DNA from: Balneolales bacterium
GTDB taxonomy: Bacteria; Bacteroidota; Rhodothermia; Balneolales; Natronogracilivirgulaceae
Reading direction: 5' to 3'
NCBI GenBank assembly: GCA_007128425.1
Contig: SKXL01000179.1
Coordinates: 1-43,945 of the forward strand
DNA length: 43,945 nt
Part shown: positions 32,887 to 42,780 of the stretch, one piece after another
Layout of the letters: each line of letters begins with the position of its first letter
Position numbering within the stretch: position 1 is the stretch's first letter
The notes under the pieces: generated by a model
Database searches by the model: none
Told to the model about the DNA's origin: nothing
Seen by the model: the letters and a program-made list of their open reading frames with translations, nothing else
Translations under genes and position numbers: made by a program

Positions 32887-34116
32887 ATGATTATTCGCAG
32901 CATCATCGAAGGAATTCGGCTGTCGCTTTTTGCAATCTGGAGCAACAAGATGCGGTCGGCGCTCACCACATTTGGCATTGTGATCGGCATTGTGATGGTG
33001 ACGACCATGGTCACGGTCATAGACGGCATCAACCGGTCCTTCGAGTCGAGCATGTCCATGCTGGGTCAGGATGTCATCTTCATTCAGAAATGGCCGTGGG
33101 GGTTTGGAGGCGAATATCGTTGGTGGGACTACGTCAACCGACGCGAAATGGATGTGGCCTATGCCGGTGAAATCGCCCGGCGCAGCCAACTTGCAAAAGC
33201 CGTATCCGCCGAAGCCTCCCGCTGGAACCAGAACGTCTCTTTTGAGGACAGGGTGGCGGAAGGAGTTCAGCTTGAAGGGGTGACTCAAAGCTATGAGGTC
33301 ACTTCATCGGTGGAAATTGCTGATGGACGTTTTTTCACTGAGGAGGAGGACCACGCCGCCCGCAATGTGGTTGTTCTGGGGTATGATGTGACCCAGGCGC
33401 TGTTTGACTGGCGCGACCCGATCGGGCAGCGGGTGCGTATCGGTGGCCGGCGTTTCGAGGTGATCGGTGTGCTGGAACAGCAGGGCAACTTTCTGGGGTT
33501 GCAGAGCTTTGACAACATCGCCATTATCCCTATCGGGACCTATCGCTACATGCACAGTCTGAGGCGCGGAATCGCCTTGCGAGTCAAGTTTGAAAATGAT
33601 GAGACCCTGCAGGAGGGGCAGTACGAAATTGAAGGTATCATGCGCCAGATCCGGCAACTCGAACCCGGCCAGGATAACGACTTTGCCATTAACCGGCTCG
33701 AAATGTTCGAACAGCAATACCGGGCCATGACCGGCGCCATCTACGGCGTGGGTATCTTTCTCACAGCGCTCTCTCTTTTTGTCGGCGGTATCGGTGTGAT
33801 GAACATCATGTACGTATCGGTGAAGGAGCGGACCGGTGAAATTGGTATCCGAAAGGCGGTGGGCGCCCGTTACCGTGAGGTGTTGCTGCAGTTTCTGGTT
33901 GAATCGGTGGTGATCTGCGCCATCGGCGGGATTATCGGCGTGATGCTGTCGGGGTTGGCTGTATTCATTATCAACCAGTACTTTGTGGCGCATCTGGGAC
34001 TTCAGACCGTTGTTCTGGCCTTTCTGATCACCACCGTTACCGGACTGATTTTCGGATTTCTTCCTGCTAATCGTGCGGCAAAATCCGATCCCATAGAATC
34101 ATTGCGATATTTTTAA
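32887..34116 (+). CDS. MacB-like ABC transporter permease (1)
   Basis: A 409-residue permease with the MacB fold: one N-terminal membrane helix, a large periplasmic domain (about 45-275) and three C-terminal helices. The IWSNKMRSALTTFGIVIGI start and the VGGIGVMNIMYVSVKERTGE / IGIRKAVGAR loop are hallmarks. Unlike MacB of E. coli it has no ATPase domain, so it needs a separate ATPase, probably the one at 39782-40513. It lies 9 bp before a paralogous permease with the same layout; they likely form a heterodimer. The substrate, perhaps an antimicrobial peptide, lipoprotein or envelope lipid, cannot be inferred. Confidence 0.9.
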   Translation: MIIRSIIEGIRLSLFAIWSNKMRSALTTFGIVIGIVMVTTMVTVIDGINRSFESSMSMLGQDVIFIQKWPWGFGGEYRWWDYVNRREMDVAYAGEIARRSQLAKAVSAEASRWNQNVSFEDRVAEGVQLEGVTQSYEVTSSVEIADGRFFTEEEDHAARNVVVLGYDVTQALFDWRDPIGQRVRIGGRRFEVIGVLEQQGNFLGLQSFDNIAIIPIGTYRYMHSLRRGIALRVKFENDETLQEGQYEIEGIMRQIRQLEPGQDNDFAINRLEMFEQQYRAMTGAIYGVGIFLTALSLFVGGIGVMNIMYVSVKERTGEIGIRKAVGARYREVLLQFLVESVVICAIGGIIGVMLSGLAVFIINQYFVAHLGLQTVVLAFLITTVTGLIFGFLPANRAAKSDPIESLRYF

Positions 34117-34125
34117 GGAGTCGGC

Positions 34126-35346
34126 ATGCATATTTGGCAAACCATAAAAATGGCTTTCGGAGGCCTCGGTTCCAACAAAACCAGAGCGGCGCTGACATTG
34201 CTGGCGATCGTAGTCGGGGTGTTTGCCGTCATTAGCGCGTCCACGGCGGTCAAGGTCATAGAGAATTATTTCCGTAATACCATGACCCTGATGGGGAGCG
34301 ATGTGATCAATGTGACGACACGGCCCAGTGTGGTCGTTGGTTCGCACCATGGTTTTGCAGCACGGGCACCCATCACTATCCGGCAGTTTGAGCGCTTTCG
34401 GGATATGGCCGAGTTGTCACGTGCCATATCGCCGGATGTCGTGTTTCGCAATGCACGGGTATTTTTTGAAGAGGAGTCAACCGAACCCAATGTACGAGTA
34501 CGAGGCGGAAATGAATTCTGGCTAACGAATAATGCCTACAGTATAGAAGAGGGACGCGATCTGACGCGTGATGATGTTGCGGATGCACGGTCGTTTGTGG
34601 TCATAGGAGCGGATATCAACGACAAACTCTTCCGGAACCGAAATGCGCTGGGACAGAGAATCCGTATTGGCGGTCATTACTATACGGTTGTCGGTATCAT
34701 GGAGAGAAAGGGTTCGGCATTTGGCGAGACCCTGGACAATCTCGTGCTGATCCCGTACACCCGGCTGGCTTCGATTTATGGAAGAGAACGCAACATCAAC
34801 CTGCAAATCCGTGCACCGTCTGTAATGCTGATTAATGAAACCGTGGATGAGGCTACCGGTCTGCTGCGCATCATCCGGCAGGTTCCGCCCGATCGTGAAA
34901 ACGACTTCGAGATTGAAACAAATGAGTCGCTGCGGGGTGTTTTTGATGATTTTACCGGTGTCCTCTACCTGTTCGGTTTTGTGGTCGGAGGGATCGCACT
35001 GCTGGGCGCAGGAATTGGTGTCATGAATATCATGCTGGTTTCGGTTACCGAGAGAACACGGGAGATCGGCATTAGAAAGGCGGTTGGGGCCAACCGTAAA
35101 AGCATTGTTATACAATTTCTTACAGAGGCGGTAGTTGTCTGCCAGCTGGGCGGGGTTATAGGCATGTTTCTTGGCATTCTGGCAGGCAATATTTTGGTCG
35201 TCCTGATGGATACCACTTTTGTGCTTCCGGTACTCGCCATAGCCGCCGGTATCATCGGTATGACCATCATCGGCGTCGTTTTTGGTGTATATCCCGCCTG
35301 GAAAGCTGCCCGTCTGGATCCCATAGAGAGTCTGCGCTTTGAATAG
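34126..35346 (+). CDS. MacB-like ABC transporter permease (2)
   Basis: A 406-residue paralogue of the preceding gene, with the same layout (N-terminal helix, periplasmic domain, three C-terminal helices) and the GIGVMNIMLVSVTERTREIG / RKAVGANRKS loop. It is preceded by an AAGGAG ribosome site, one of the few good ones in this window. The pair begins a MacAB-TolC-like set whose adaptor, TolC and ATPase genes come later (36875-40513), after three small envelope genes. It ends in the typical SLRFE tail. Confidence 0.9.
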   Translation: MHIWQTIKMAFGGLGSNKTRAALTLLAIVVGVFAVISASTAVKVIENYFRNTMTLMGSDVINVTTRPSVVVGSHHGFAARAPITIRQFERFRDMAELSRAISPDVVFRNARVFFEEESTEPNVRVRGGNEFWLTNNAYSIEEGRDLTRDDVADARSFVVIGADINDKLFRNRNALGQRIRIGGHYYTVVGIMERKGSAFGETLDNLVLIPYTRLASIYGRERNINLQIRAPSVMLINETVDEATGLLRIIRQVPPDRENDFEIETNESLRGVFDDFTGVLYLFGFVVGGIALLGAGIGVMNIMLVSVTERTREIGIRKAVGANRKSIVIQFLTEAVVVCQLGGVIGMFLGILAGNILVVLMDTTFVLPVLAIAAGIIGMTIIGVVFGVYPAWKAARLDPIESLRFE

Positions 35347-35491
35347 CAGTACGATTTACAGGTCACATCAATGCTTAGCATTTAGCGCTGAATTCTTTAT
35401 TTTCTACTTATCAAGTGCGTGCTATGAGTAAAAGCAGCATTTGTACGCGCCTATTTCGGGCAAAGTACGGTACAAAATCAAATTCGACTTT

Positions 35492-35695
35492 ATGAATCCC
35501 ATTATTGATACTCTCGAAAAACTGGTACATCAAGCACAGGATACATGGGAAGACGAGGCTTTCCAGAAGCGACTTCAGGAAATAAAATCAAAACTTGCTG
35601 AGATGGTGCGAAAAAATCCTGCAGGTTCTGTGGGTGTCGCCTTGCTGGCCGGTTTTCTCCTTGGAAAAATCACAAAAAGGAGCGGAAAAGAATGA
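35492..35695 (+). CDS. Small YqjD/ElaB-like membrane-tethered protein
   Basis: A 67-residue protein with an amphipathic N-terminal helix, a KNPAGSVGVALLAGFLLGKI segment (shown in part) that may form a short membrane anchor, and a basic tail. The pattern of VxKNPxxxVGVALxxGFLLG is that of the DUF883/YqjD type proteins, which tether to the inner membrane in stationary phase. ATG 35492 was preferred to an upstream one at 35441 because the family start is short. The next gene overlaps by one codon (ATGA). It is the first of a YqjD-YqjE-YqjK-like trio. Confidence 0.65.
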   Translation: MNPIIDTLEKLVHQAQDTWEDEAFQKRLQEIKSKLAEMVRKNPAGSVGVALLAGFLLGKITKRSGKE

Positions 35696-36162
35696 GTCCT
35701 GAAGATTACGATTCTTTGATCAGCAACCTCAGGAAACTCCCGGGGGAGTTCAAAGCGCTCATTGAAAAGCGAATTGAGCTGTTCACTATCGAAGTGGGCG
35801 AACGCATTGCAAGTGTTGTTGCGCACGCCATTTATCGTATCATCGGCATTGTGTTTCTGGCCCTGGGGTTGATCCTGGTGCTGTTTGCAGCTGCAAATTT
35901 CGTAGGAGATTTGCTTGAAAATGAAGGCCTGGGTTTTATCATTGTAGCTGCACCGGTGCTGATTTTAGGACTGCTGTTCTTCCTGCGTCGACCCAGATCC
36001 ATGGTTATAGCCGCTCGAGACAAAATGCTTCAGCAGTTCTTGCAGGACATGTCCGATCAGATCAGTCATCTTGACAACGAAAATAATCCCGGGAACGACA
36101 ATCCTGACCCGGCAAAACCGGATGAGCAAAACAGCAGCGAATCCAAAAAGCCAAATCTTTGA
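35692..36162 (+). CDS. YqjE-like holin-superfamily membrane protein
   Basis: A 156-residue protein with an N-terminal helical segment and two membrane helices around residues 50-70 and 83-101, separated by a short acidic loop. It resembles the Actinobacterial Holin-X / YqjE group in order and composition. The C-terminal 50 residues are charged and Asn/Asp/Glu/Lys-rich. Its ATG overlaps the stop of the small YqjD-like gene, and the next gene starts 6 bp downstream. A role in envelope or cell-size control is possible but unproven. Confidence 0.65.
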   Translation: MSPEDYDSLISNLRKLPGEFKALIEKRIELFTIEVGERIASVVAHAIYRIIGIVFLALGLILVLFAAANFVGDLLENEGLGFIIVAAPVLILGLLFFLRRPRSMVIAARDKMLQQFLQDMSDQISHLDNENNPGNDNPDPAKPDEQNSSESKKPNL

Positions 36163-36168
36163 CGAAGG

Positions 36169-36582
36169 ATGAAAATGAATAACCAAAAATCCGGGGATAT
36201 CAAGGAGCTCAAAGCACGCAAAATTGCCCTTAAACAGGAAATGGAGCAAATTCAGTCAGAAATTGAGTCCTCCCTGAAGGAAGTCCGCCATAGCGTTGTT
36301 GACAGAACCCGGGTCCGATACTGGGTTGAGAAATATCCGTTGCAACTCATTGGCAGTGTGCTGGTAGCCGGCTTTGTACTGGCAAGAAAAAGCGGCGGCA
36401 AGGGCAGCACCGTCAGAAATAACAGTGCACCAGCAGCGACTGTGACACCCGAATCCTCCCGCAACTCTTTTTCAACCATGCTTTTGGATGAACTGAAAAA
36501 AATGATTACCCAGCGTGCCGTCAGGTTCCTGATGCAGCGGGTTGAAGAAGCCATCGACGAGCGCAAGAATCAGGAAGAGTGA
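36169..36582 (+). CDS. YqjK-like small membrane-associated protein
   Basis: A 137-residue protein with a charged coiled N-terminal part (KELKARKIALKQEMEQIQ), a short hydrophobic stretch (YPLQLIGSVLVAGFVLARK) and a basic tail. Its position as third gene after YqjD-like and YqjE-like products supports a YqjK/DUF3618-type identity. The first 40 residues probably form a helix. No catalytic motif is present. Confidence 0.55.
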   Translation: MKMNNQKSGDIKELKARKIALKQEMEQIQSEIESSLKEVRHSVVDRTRVRYWVEKYPLQLIGSVLVAGFVLARKSGGKGSTVRNNSAPAATVTPESSRNSFSTMLLDELKKMITQRAVRFLMQRVEEAIDERKNQEE

Positions 36583-36874
36583 AACCCGGCGTATCTTTTT
36601 TTGCAACCTATCGTGTTTTTGATCGTCTAAGCAGAGAAGATTTTGCCGGAATCAAGGTTCGTGTGGACTGTCCGGCCTGAAAAATAGCAGCAAGATTTTA
36701 CGTTACGATTTACTTGACATAACATTCAACATAGCATTCACTATTACTCCACATCAGCTTGCAGGATTTTTTCATGAAATGCCCATCACAGAGCAGAAGC
36801 TCCGACACACAGACAGATGATTAAAACCTGTCATGGCATGACATTTGACCTCTTAAACAAAGATTATAAAAAAT

Positions 36875-38242
36875 ATGAAACTCCATTTTTACTTTGTCGT
36901 TTTGCTTTTGATCGGCATGGTCGCACAGGCAGCCGCTCAACAACCCAGGTCCATCACACTGGATGAAGCGATCGAAATCGCACTGGAAAACAACTTTGAA
37001 ATTGAACTCAGCAGGAGTAATATTGATCGCTCCGAGAGTCAGTTCAGGCGGCAGCGGGCCGAGTTTCTGCCCAATCTAAACGCCTCGTTTGGAGGTACGC
37101 GCACCATCGGCAGGCAGTTTGATCCTGCAGCTGTGGCATTTGACGATTTCACCACGAACAACCTGAGCGCCAGTATCTCCACAAGTGTCGTGATTTTCAA
37201 CGGATTCCGGAATATCAACGAGCTGCGCAGTGCACGGCTTGGTATAGAAAGTGCCGAAGAGCGTTATCAGCGTACGCGCGAGTCCATAATTTTTGAAGCT
37301 GCGGCCCGGTTTCTGGATGTGTTGCTTGCTGCCGAACTGCTTGAGATCAACCAGGAAAACCTGGAGGCCAGCAACAAGCAGCTTGAACAGGTTATAGCCC
37401 AGGTTGAAGTTGGAATGAGGCCCATAGTGGATCAGTACAGCCAGGAGTCCGTGGTGGCCAATAACGAGCTGAGTGTGATACAAAGCGAGAATGTACTGAA
37501 TCTGAACAAGCTTCGGCTTGCCAGGCTGCTTCAGCTGGATCCCCTGGCCGAATTTGAATTTGTGGCTCCCGGGATTCGGGAGGAAGAACTGGTCGTCAAG
37601 GACTATAATCTTCGTGAAATGATTGATATTGCCCTTGTAAATAGAAGGGACTATCTCGCATCGGAAATGGAGGTGGAGCGCGCCAGGTATGATTTGAGCA
37701 TCAGTCAGGCAGGCGGCATGCCGCAGGTCAGCCTCTCGGCCGGAGTCTCGACAGCATACCGTGACCAGCAGCGCGTTGAGGGTGCCGTTCTCCCGTTCTC
37801 TGATCAGTTTTTTGATGTTAACATCAACAGGTCGATGGGATTCAATATCAGTGTTCCGATATTCAATCGCCGGCAAACCCGCAACCAGGTGGAGCAGCGC
37901 AGGATTGATTTCAAAGATGCCGAGCTTCGACTTGAGGATTTTCGACAGGAGGTGTTCCTTGAGTTGCAGCAGGCCTACAATGACTACATGGGCTATGCCA
38001 AAGAGCTTGAAGCAACAGAGAAAGCCGTCATCGCTGCTGAAAAAGCCTACGAGACCGAGCAGGAGCGATATAACGTTGGCAGTGCAACGTTGATTGAGTT
38101 AACTAATGCCAACAACGAGTTCATTCGGGCCAGCTCCAACCGTATTCAGGCGATGTATCAGTTTATCTTTCAGGAAAAGGTTCTCGACTTCTTCCTTGGC
38201 AGACTTACCGAAGACCTGGAAATTGATGCCTTTGCAGATTAA
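36875..38242 (+). CDS. TolC-family outer-membrane efflux protein
   Basis: A 455-residue outer-membrane factor. A cleavable signal peptide with AQAAAQ ends near residue 22, followed by the SITLDEAIEIALENNFEIEL repeat that starts TolC proteins. The internal duplication of coiled-coil hairpins is seen in two long helical stretches (ESAEERYQRTRESI-like, and ATEKAVIAAEKAYETEQERY with the conserved NVGSATLIELTNA). It forms the outer-membrane channel for the adaptor at 38395 and the permease-ATPase set. A 292-bp region lies upstream, with a TTGACA box at 36714-36719 whose -10 partner is unclear. Confidence 0.92.
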   Translation: MKLHFYFVVLLLIGMVAQAAAQQPRSITLDEAIEIALENNFEIELSRSNIDRSESQFRRQRAEFLPNLNASFGGTRTIGRQFDPAAVAFDDFTTNNLSASISTSVVIFNGFRNINELRSARLGIESAEERYQRTRESIIFEAAARFLDVLLAAELLEINQENLEASNKQLEQVIAQVEVGMRPIVDQYSQESVVANNELSVIQSENVLNLNKLRLARLLQLDPLAEFEFVAPGIREEELVVKDYNLREMIDIALVNRRDYLASEMEVERARYDLSISQAGGMPQVSLSAGVSTAYRDQQRVEGAVLPFSDQFFDVNINRSMGFNISVPIFNRRQTRNQVEQRRIDFKDAELRLEDFRQEVFLELQQAYNDYMGYAKELEATEKAVIAAEKAYETEQERYNVGSATLIELTNANNEFIRASSNRIQAMYQFIFQEKVLDFFLGRLTEDLEIDAFAD

Positions 38243-38394
38243 ACAACCGCAGGGCAACTAACAAACATATCTGACCGGACACGCCGCAGGGAATACGGAC
38301 CATCTATTGTCACATACCCTGTAACCTTCCGCCCACTCGTGCGTAAGATAAGAGAGTTATTTACCTGGGATAATCATATCGTGATATTTGTGAC

Positions 38395-39726
38395 ATGGCA
38401 TCAAAAAAGAGATCTAAAAAACGACTTTGGTTCATTATTGCCGCAGTTATTCTTGCATTCACAATTCTGGCTGTTATTGGACGGGCAGCCGGCTGGATTG
38501 GAGGGGATGCCGGTGGACACCCGGTAGAGACTTCGATCGTAAGCGAGCGTACCATCACACGAATTGTTACCGCAACCGGACGCATTCAACCCGAAGTGGA
38601 AGTCAAGATTGCGCCCGACGTGTCCGGTGAGATTGTGGAACTGAATGTCCGCGAAGGGGATTTTATTTACGAAGGCGATGTGCTGGTACGCATACGTCCC
38701 GATATCATTCAGGCCCGGCGTGATGAAGCCAATGCCACACTTCTGGGCCAAAAAGCACGGATGGAGCAGAATCGCGCTTCCAAGCTGCGGGCAAAAAACG
38801 AATTTGAACAGAAACGGACGCTGTTTGAGCGGGAGATGATCTCGCAGCTGGAATTTGAAAATGCAAGCAGGTCCTACGAAGCCGAAATGGCCAGTTTCAA
38901 CGCCAGCTCGTACCAGGTCGAAAACGCCAGGGCACAATTGCGGCGGATTGAAGAAGAGCTGCGCCAGACTACAATTCGGGCACCAATGACCGGAACCGTA
39001 AGCCGTCTTGATGTGGAGCGCGGTGAGCGGGTGGTTGGGAGCATCCAGATGGCAGGTACAGAAATGCTCCGGATCGCACAAATGGAGCAGATGGAGGTGC
39101 GGGTGAATGTGAACGAAAATGACATCGTCTATGTCTCTGAAAATGACACGGCACGAATTGATGTCGATGCCTATCCCGGGAGACAGTTTGTAGGCGTGGT
39201 GACCGAAATTGCCAATTCTGCGATCACACGTGGTGACGGTACCGCAGAACAAATCACCGAATATCCGGTTAAAATACGGGTGCTGAGTGCGCATAACATC
39301 AGCGGATCACCGGGGGACATGGATATACCTGAAGAGAAGATTCAACTGAATAACACCGAAGTAACCATCCCGCAACCGATTGCACAATTCAAACCGGGCA
39401 TGACCGCCACAGTGGATATCGAGACTGTCCGTGAGGAAAACGTCATCTCGGTTCCGCTTCAGGCCGTAACCATGCGTGATTTCAACAAAAACAATCCCGA
39501 TACAGTCGAAGTGAGCCGGGAGGATATGCGCAGGGTGGTTTTCCGGGTTACCAATGGCAAGGCGGAGATGCTCCAGGTGGAAACCGGCCTGAGTGATGAC
39601 CGGTATATTCGTGTGATTTCCGGTGTCCAAATTGGTGATGAAATCGTATCCGGCAACTACCGCGTACTTTCAAGAGTGCTGGAAGATGGGGATGATGTTC
39701 GGGTGACAACTTCGCGTGATTCATGA
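38395..39726 (+). CDS. MacA-like periplasmic adaptor protein
   Basis: A 443-residue HlyD/MacA-type membrane fusion protein. An N-terminal membrane helix (WFIIAAVILAFTILAVIG, about 11-28) anchors it; then a lipoyl-like pair with VKIAPDVSGEIVELNVREGD and APMTGTVSRLDVERGERV, separated by a coiled-coil hairpin rich in Ala, Glu and Arg (about 115-190), and a C-terminal beta-barrel/MP domain. It connects TolC to the MacB-like permeases. It follows tolC by 152 bp and precedes the ATPase by 55 bp. Confidence 0.92.
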   Translation: MASKKRSKKRLWFIIAAVILAFTILAVIGRAAGWIGGDAGGHPVETSIVSERTITRIVTATGRIQPEVEVKIAPDVSGEIVELNVREGDFIYEGDVLVRIRPDIIQARRDEANATLLGQKARMEQNRASKLRAKNEFEQKRTLFEREMISQLEFENASRSYEAEMASFNASSYQVENARAQLRRIEEELRQTTIRAPMTGTVSRLDVERGERVVGSIQMAGTEMLRIAQMEQMEVRVNVNENDIVYVSENDTARIDVDAYPGRQFVGVVTEIANSAITRGDGTAEQITEYPVKIRVLSAHNISGSPGDMDIPEEKIQLNNTEVTIPQPIAQFKPGMTATVDIETVREENVISVPLQAVTMRDFNKNNPDTVEVSREDMRRVVFRVTNGKAEMLQVETGLSDDRYIRVISGVQIGDEIVSGNYRVLSRVLEDGDDVRVTTSRDS

Positions 39727-39781
39727 AGCCGGCAGTGACCAAACAAAAATTTCATTTATTTAACACAACAGACCAGAAACC

Positions 39782-40513
39782 ATGAAAGACCAGCCAATCA
39801 TATCAATACGGGAACTGAAAAAAGAGTACACGATGGGAACCCAGAAAGTGCATGCACTTCGTGGTGTCGATTTCGACATTAACAAAAACGAATATGTTGC
39901 CATCATGGGCCCCTCGGGTTCCGGCAAGTCCACGCTCATGAATATTATTGGCTGTCTGGATACGCCAAGCGCGGGATTCTACCATCTTAACAGTCAGGAT
40001 GTGAGTCACCTGACCGACAATGAACTGGCCGAGGTCCGGAATCGCGAGATCGGGTTTGTTTTCCAGACGTTCAACCTGCTTCCCCGCTCCGACTGCCTCG
40101 CCAATGTCGAACTGCCGCTGATCTATGCCGGTATCCGATCCTCGGTACGCAAGGCACGCGCCCTGGAAGTACTGGAACGGGTGGGACTCACCGATCGTGT
40201 TGATCACAAGCCCAACGAGCTTTCCGGGGGACAACGCCAGCGCGTGGCCATCGCCCGCGCCCTCGTGAATAATCCATCCATCCTGCTGGCAGATGAGCCA
40301 ACCGGCAACCTTGACTCAAAAACCGGTGAGGAGATCATGCGGCTGTTTGAGGATCTTCATGAAGCCGGTCACACCATTATTGTGGTGACACACGAACAGG
40401 ATGTAGCGCGTCACAGCCGAAGAATCATCAACCTTCGCGACGGTATGATCGAAACCGACACACGTGTTGAGGAGCCCGTGCTGGTCGGCGAACGCAATGC
40501 CGCCGCTGTTTGA
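39782..40513 (+). CDS. ABC transporter ATP-binding protein of MacB/LolD type
   Basis: A 243-residue ATPase. Walker [10 protein letters not shown] (43-51), Gln95 in the Q-loop FQTFNLLPR, signature LSGGQ (147-151), Walker B ILLADEP (167-173) and the switch VTHEQD are complete. It is the likely energy source of the two MacB-like permeases (32887-35346) and, with the adaptor and TolC, completes a tripartite exporter or lipoprotein-release system. That the ATPase and permeases are split by about 4.4 kb is uncommon and leaves some doubt about pairing. Confidence 0.92.
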   Translation: MKDQPIISIRELKKEYTMGTQKVHALRGVDFDINKNEYVAIMGPSGSGKSTLMNIIGCLDTPSAGFYHLNSQDVSHLTDNELAEVRNREIGFVFQTFNLLPRSDCLANVELPLIYAGIRSSVRKARALEVLERVGLTDRVDHKPNELSGGQRQRVAIARALVNNPSILLADEPTGNLDSKTGEEIMRLFEDLHEAGHTIIVVTHEQDVARHSRRIINLRDGMIETDTRVEEPVLVGERNAAAV

Positions 40514-40559
40514 TCGGGTTTGCCCGAACGGGAACATCCGTTGAGATGTTTACTCCTGC

Positions 40560-42098
40560 ATGAGCACGCAGAGTTATCCAGTTTATGATGTCATTGTTGT
40601 GGGGGCCGGTATGGGCGGTCTCACTGCGGCATCGCTGCTTTCCCGTGACGGCTTCCGTGTTCTTGTGCTCGAAGCATCCCATCTTCCGGGAGGATGCAGC
40701 TCTTCCTACTCCAGAAAAGGTTTTGTCTTCGAGTCGGGTGCAACCACACTCATCGGATTTGATGAGCACCAGCCGCTGGCCCGGCTGGAATCCATGCTGG
40801 GCATCGAACTGCCGAAAGAGGCCATTGACCCGCCTATGACGGTCAGAATGAACGGCGAATCGATACTGCGTCATACCGACCGCAAATTGTGGGTGGATGA
40901 GGCCGTTAAGGCATTCGGCAACGAACCGGGACAGCGCAGGTTCTGGGATAAGGCATTTCATGTAAGCGATGTGGTCTGGAGGCTGTCGGAAAAAAATATC
41001 TGCTTCCCGCCGCAGAGTCTGCGCGAGTGGATGGATCTGGTCCTACGAAACCGTATTACTGATATTTCGGTCCTGCGCTATGCCTATCAGTCGGTCGGAT
41101 CCGTGATGCGGACCTGTGGCGTTGACACACCCGCTTTCCGCAAGTTTATAGATGAACAACTTTTGATCACCGCTCAGAGCAAATGCGAGGAGACGCCCTT
41201 TCTGTTTGGAGCGACCGGACTCACCTATACCAGCAGTACCAACTACTATGTACCCGGGGGCTTGCTAAAGATGGTGGAAGTACTGCAGGATTATATCCGC
41301 TCCCGGGGAGGTGACATTCGTTGCAAAAGCAAGGTGGTGCGCATCCAGCCGGCACATGAGTGTGAAGAGGCCGGCGAGCGGTCCGATATTCCATGGGTGG
41401 TCAGTACGCCGTCTTCGCGGTTCTACTGCAGGCGCGTGGTCACAAATCTTCCGGTCTGGAACCTGCCGGCGATCACTACAGGCGAAAGGAAAGCGTGGTT
41501 TGAACAGCAGGCTGCCAGGTTCAGGCACGCCTGGGGTGCATATGTGATGGGTATCGCGGTCAAAGATGAGTTTCCTGCCGATCTTACCATGCACCATCAG
41601 ATCCACCTGGACCAGCCCATGGCGCACACCGGCGCAGAATCCCTGTTTGTGAGCATATCGGCCAGGGAAGACACCGCCAGGGCGCCCGAAGGCTACCGGG
41701 TGCTCAACATCTCCTGCCACACCGAAACCGACACCTGGTTCGGAAAGCCGGATGAATACGATCAGGCGAAGAGCGAAACAGGAGAAGCCATACTGCAGAT
41801 ACTGGAGCATTCGCTGCCGGGTTTTCGCCGCGAAAACGTACAGGTTCAGTTTGAAGGTACACCAGTGACCTGGCAAAACTGGGTAAACAGGCACAGAGGC
41901 AGAGTGGGTGGCATCCCGCAAAGCATGAAACGATCGCTTTTGGACTGGCCGCCGGCGCAAACACCATTTGAGGGCTGGTATCTCACCGGAGACACGGTCT
42001 ATCCCGGGCAGGGCATCCCGGGCGTCACCCTGAGCGGGATCAATGCCTACTGGAGAATTATTTACCGCCAGTCACTCACGGGCATTTCCCGCGAATAA
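40560..42098 (+). CDS. FAD-dependent oxidoreductase, CrtI/carotenoid-isomerase-like
   Basis: A 512-residue flavoprotein. The Rossmann motif VVGAGMGGLTAA (14-25) binds FAD, and LPGGCSSSYSRKGFVFESGA with GATTLIG follow, as in phytoene desaturases and CrtISO-like carotenoid isomerases or saturases. The C-terminal GDTVYPGQGIPGV is the usual FAD-adenine end motif of this group. The substrate may be a carotenoid or another polyprenoid. No other crt genes are near, so the specific reaction cannot be named. It is 46 bp from the ABC ATPase and may be independent of it. Confidence 0.88.
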   Translation: MSTQSYPVYDVIVVGAGMGGLTAASLLSRDGFRVLVLEASHLPGGCSSSYSRKGFVFESGATTLIGFDEHQPLARLESMLGIELPKEAIDPPMTVRMNGESILRHTDRKLWVDEAVKAFGNEPGQRRFWDKAFHVSDVVWRLSEKNICFPPQSLREWMDLVLRNRITDISVLRYAYQSVGSVMRTCGVDTPAFRKFIDEQLLITAQSKCEETPFLFGATGLTYTSSTNYYVPGGLLKMVEVLQDYIRSRGGDIRCKSKVVRIQPAHECEEAGERSDIPWVVSTPSSRFYCRRVVTNLPVWNLPAITTGERKAWFEQQAARFRHAWGAYVMGIAVKDEFPADLTMHHQIHLDQPMAHTGAESLFVSISAREDTARAPEGYRVLNISCHTETDTWFGKPDEYDQAKSETGEAILQILEHSLPGFRRENVQVQFEGTPVTWQNWVNRHRGRVGGIPQSMKRSLLDWPPAQTPFEGWYLTGDTVYPGQGIPGVTLSGINAYWRIIYRQSLTGISRE

Positions 42099-42156
42099 GT
42101 CCTATATTTATATTTCTGCCTTATTATTTTCCACAACGTAATAAAACAATCCCGAT

Positions 42157-42780
42157 TTGAGCTATCAAGGCAATCCATACCATACTTCCACCAGTTTTTC
42201 CATGTTTCCACCAGCCGTCAAGCACCTTTTGATCATCAATCTGCTGGTATTTCTGGCGCTGATGACTCCCGGTATTGGACAGTACGTGTTCGGTCTGGGT
42301 GCGCTCTGGCCTCTGGACCATTCCAATTTCATGCCGTGGCAATTCGTCACCTATATGTTCCTTCACGGCGGATTCGCACATATTTTTTTCAACCTTTTTG
42401 CTTTGTGGATGTTCGGACAAAGCATCGAAAACTTGTGGGGAACCCGACGCTTTGTGACCTACTATTTTCTCACCGGTATCGGCGCGGCACTGATCCACAT
42501 ACTGGTTACCGGAGCCAATGTTCCGATGGTGGGCGCATCGGGCGGTGTGTATGGCATTCTGCTGGCTTTTGCGATGATGTTCCCGAACCGTCCCATTTTC
42601 CTCATTTTTCTGCCGATTCCGATTAAAGCAAAATATTTTGTGATTATCTTTGGCGCTCTCGAGCTGTTTAATGGTGTCAGCAGTCTGCAAACGGGAATCG
42701 CACACTTTGCACACCTTGGCGGCATGGTTGTCGGGTACATACTGATCAGGTTGTGGCGTATCAAAGGCAATTACGAATGA
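42157..42780 (+). CDS. Rhomboid-family intramembrane serine protease (1)
   Basis: A 207-residue, six-helix rhomboid core. Catalytic Ser128 in GASGG and His186 in FAHLGG are both present, and the HGGFAHIFFN motif (70-79) gives the oxyanion-hole Asn. It cleaves membrane proteins within the bilayer. The start is probably TTG at 42157: an in-frame stop precedes it, and the peptide thereafter (SYQGNPYHTSTSFSMFPPA) matches typical homologues; ATG 42202 is the alternative. A second rhomboid follows 30 bp downstream. Confidence 0.9.
   Translation: MSYQGNPYHTSTSFSMFPPAVKHLLIINLLVFLALMTPGIGQYVFGLGALWPLDHSNFMPWQFVTYMFLHGGFAHIFFNLFALWMFGQSIENLWGTRRFVTYYFLTGIGAALIHILVTGANVPMVGASGGVYGILLAFAMMFPNRPIFLIFLPIPIKAKYFVIIFGALELFNGVSSLQTGIAHFAHLGGMVVGYILIRLWRIKGNYE

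Noticed and set aside
36714-36747. TTGACA with TATTAC as a possible sigma-70 promoter before tolC
   Set aside because: The spacer would be 22 bp, too long for a normal promoter, and no better -10 box is visible.
38401-39294. A 297-codon minus-strand frame opposite the adaptor gene
   Set aside because: It is His/Cys/Phe-rich nonsense against a canonical adaptor with lipoyl and hairpin motifs.
41265-41960. A 231-codon minus-strand frame opposite the CrtI-like gene
   Set aside because: Antisense shadow; the plus-strand FAD motifs and C-terminal motif are intact.
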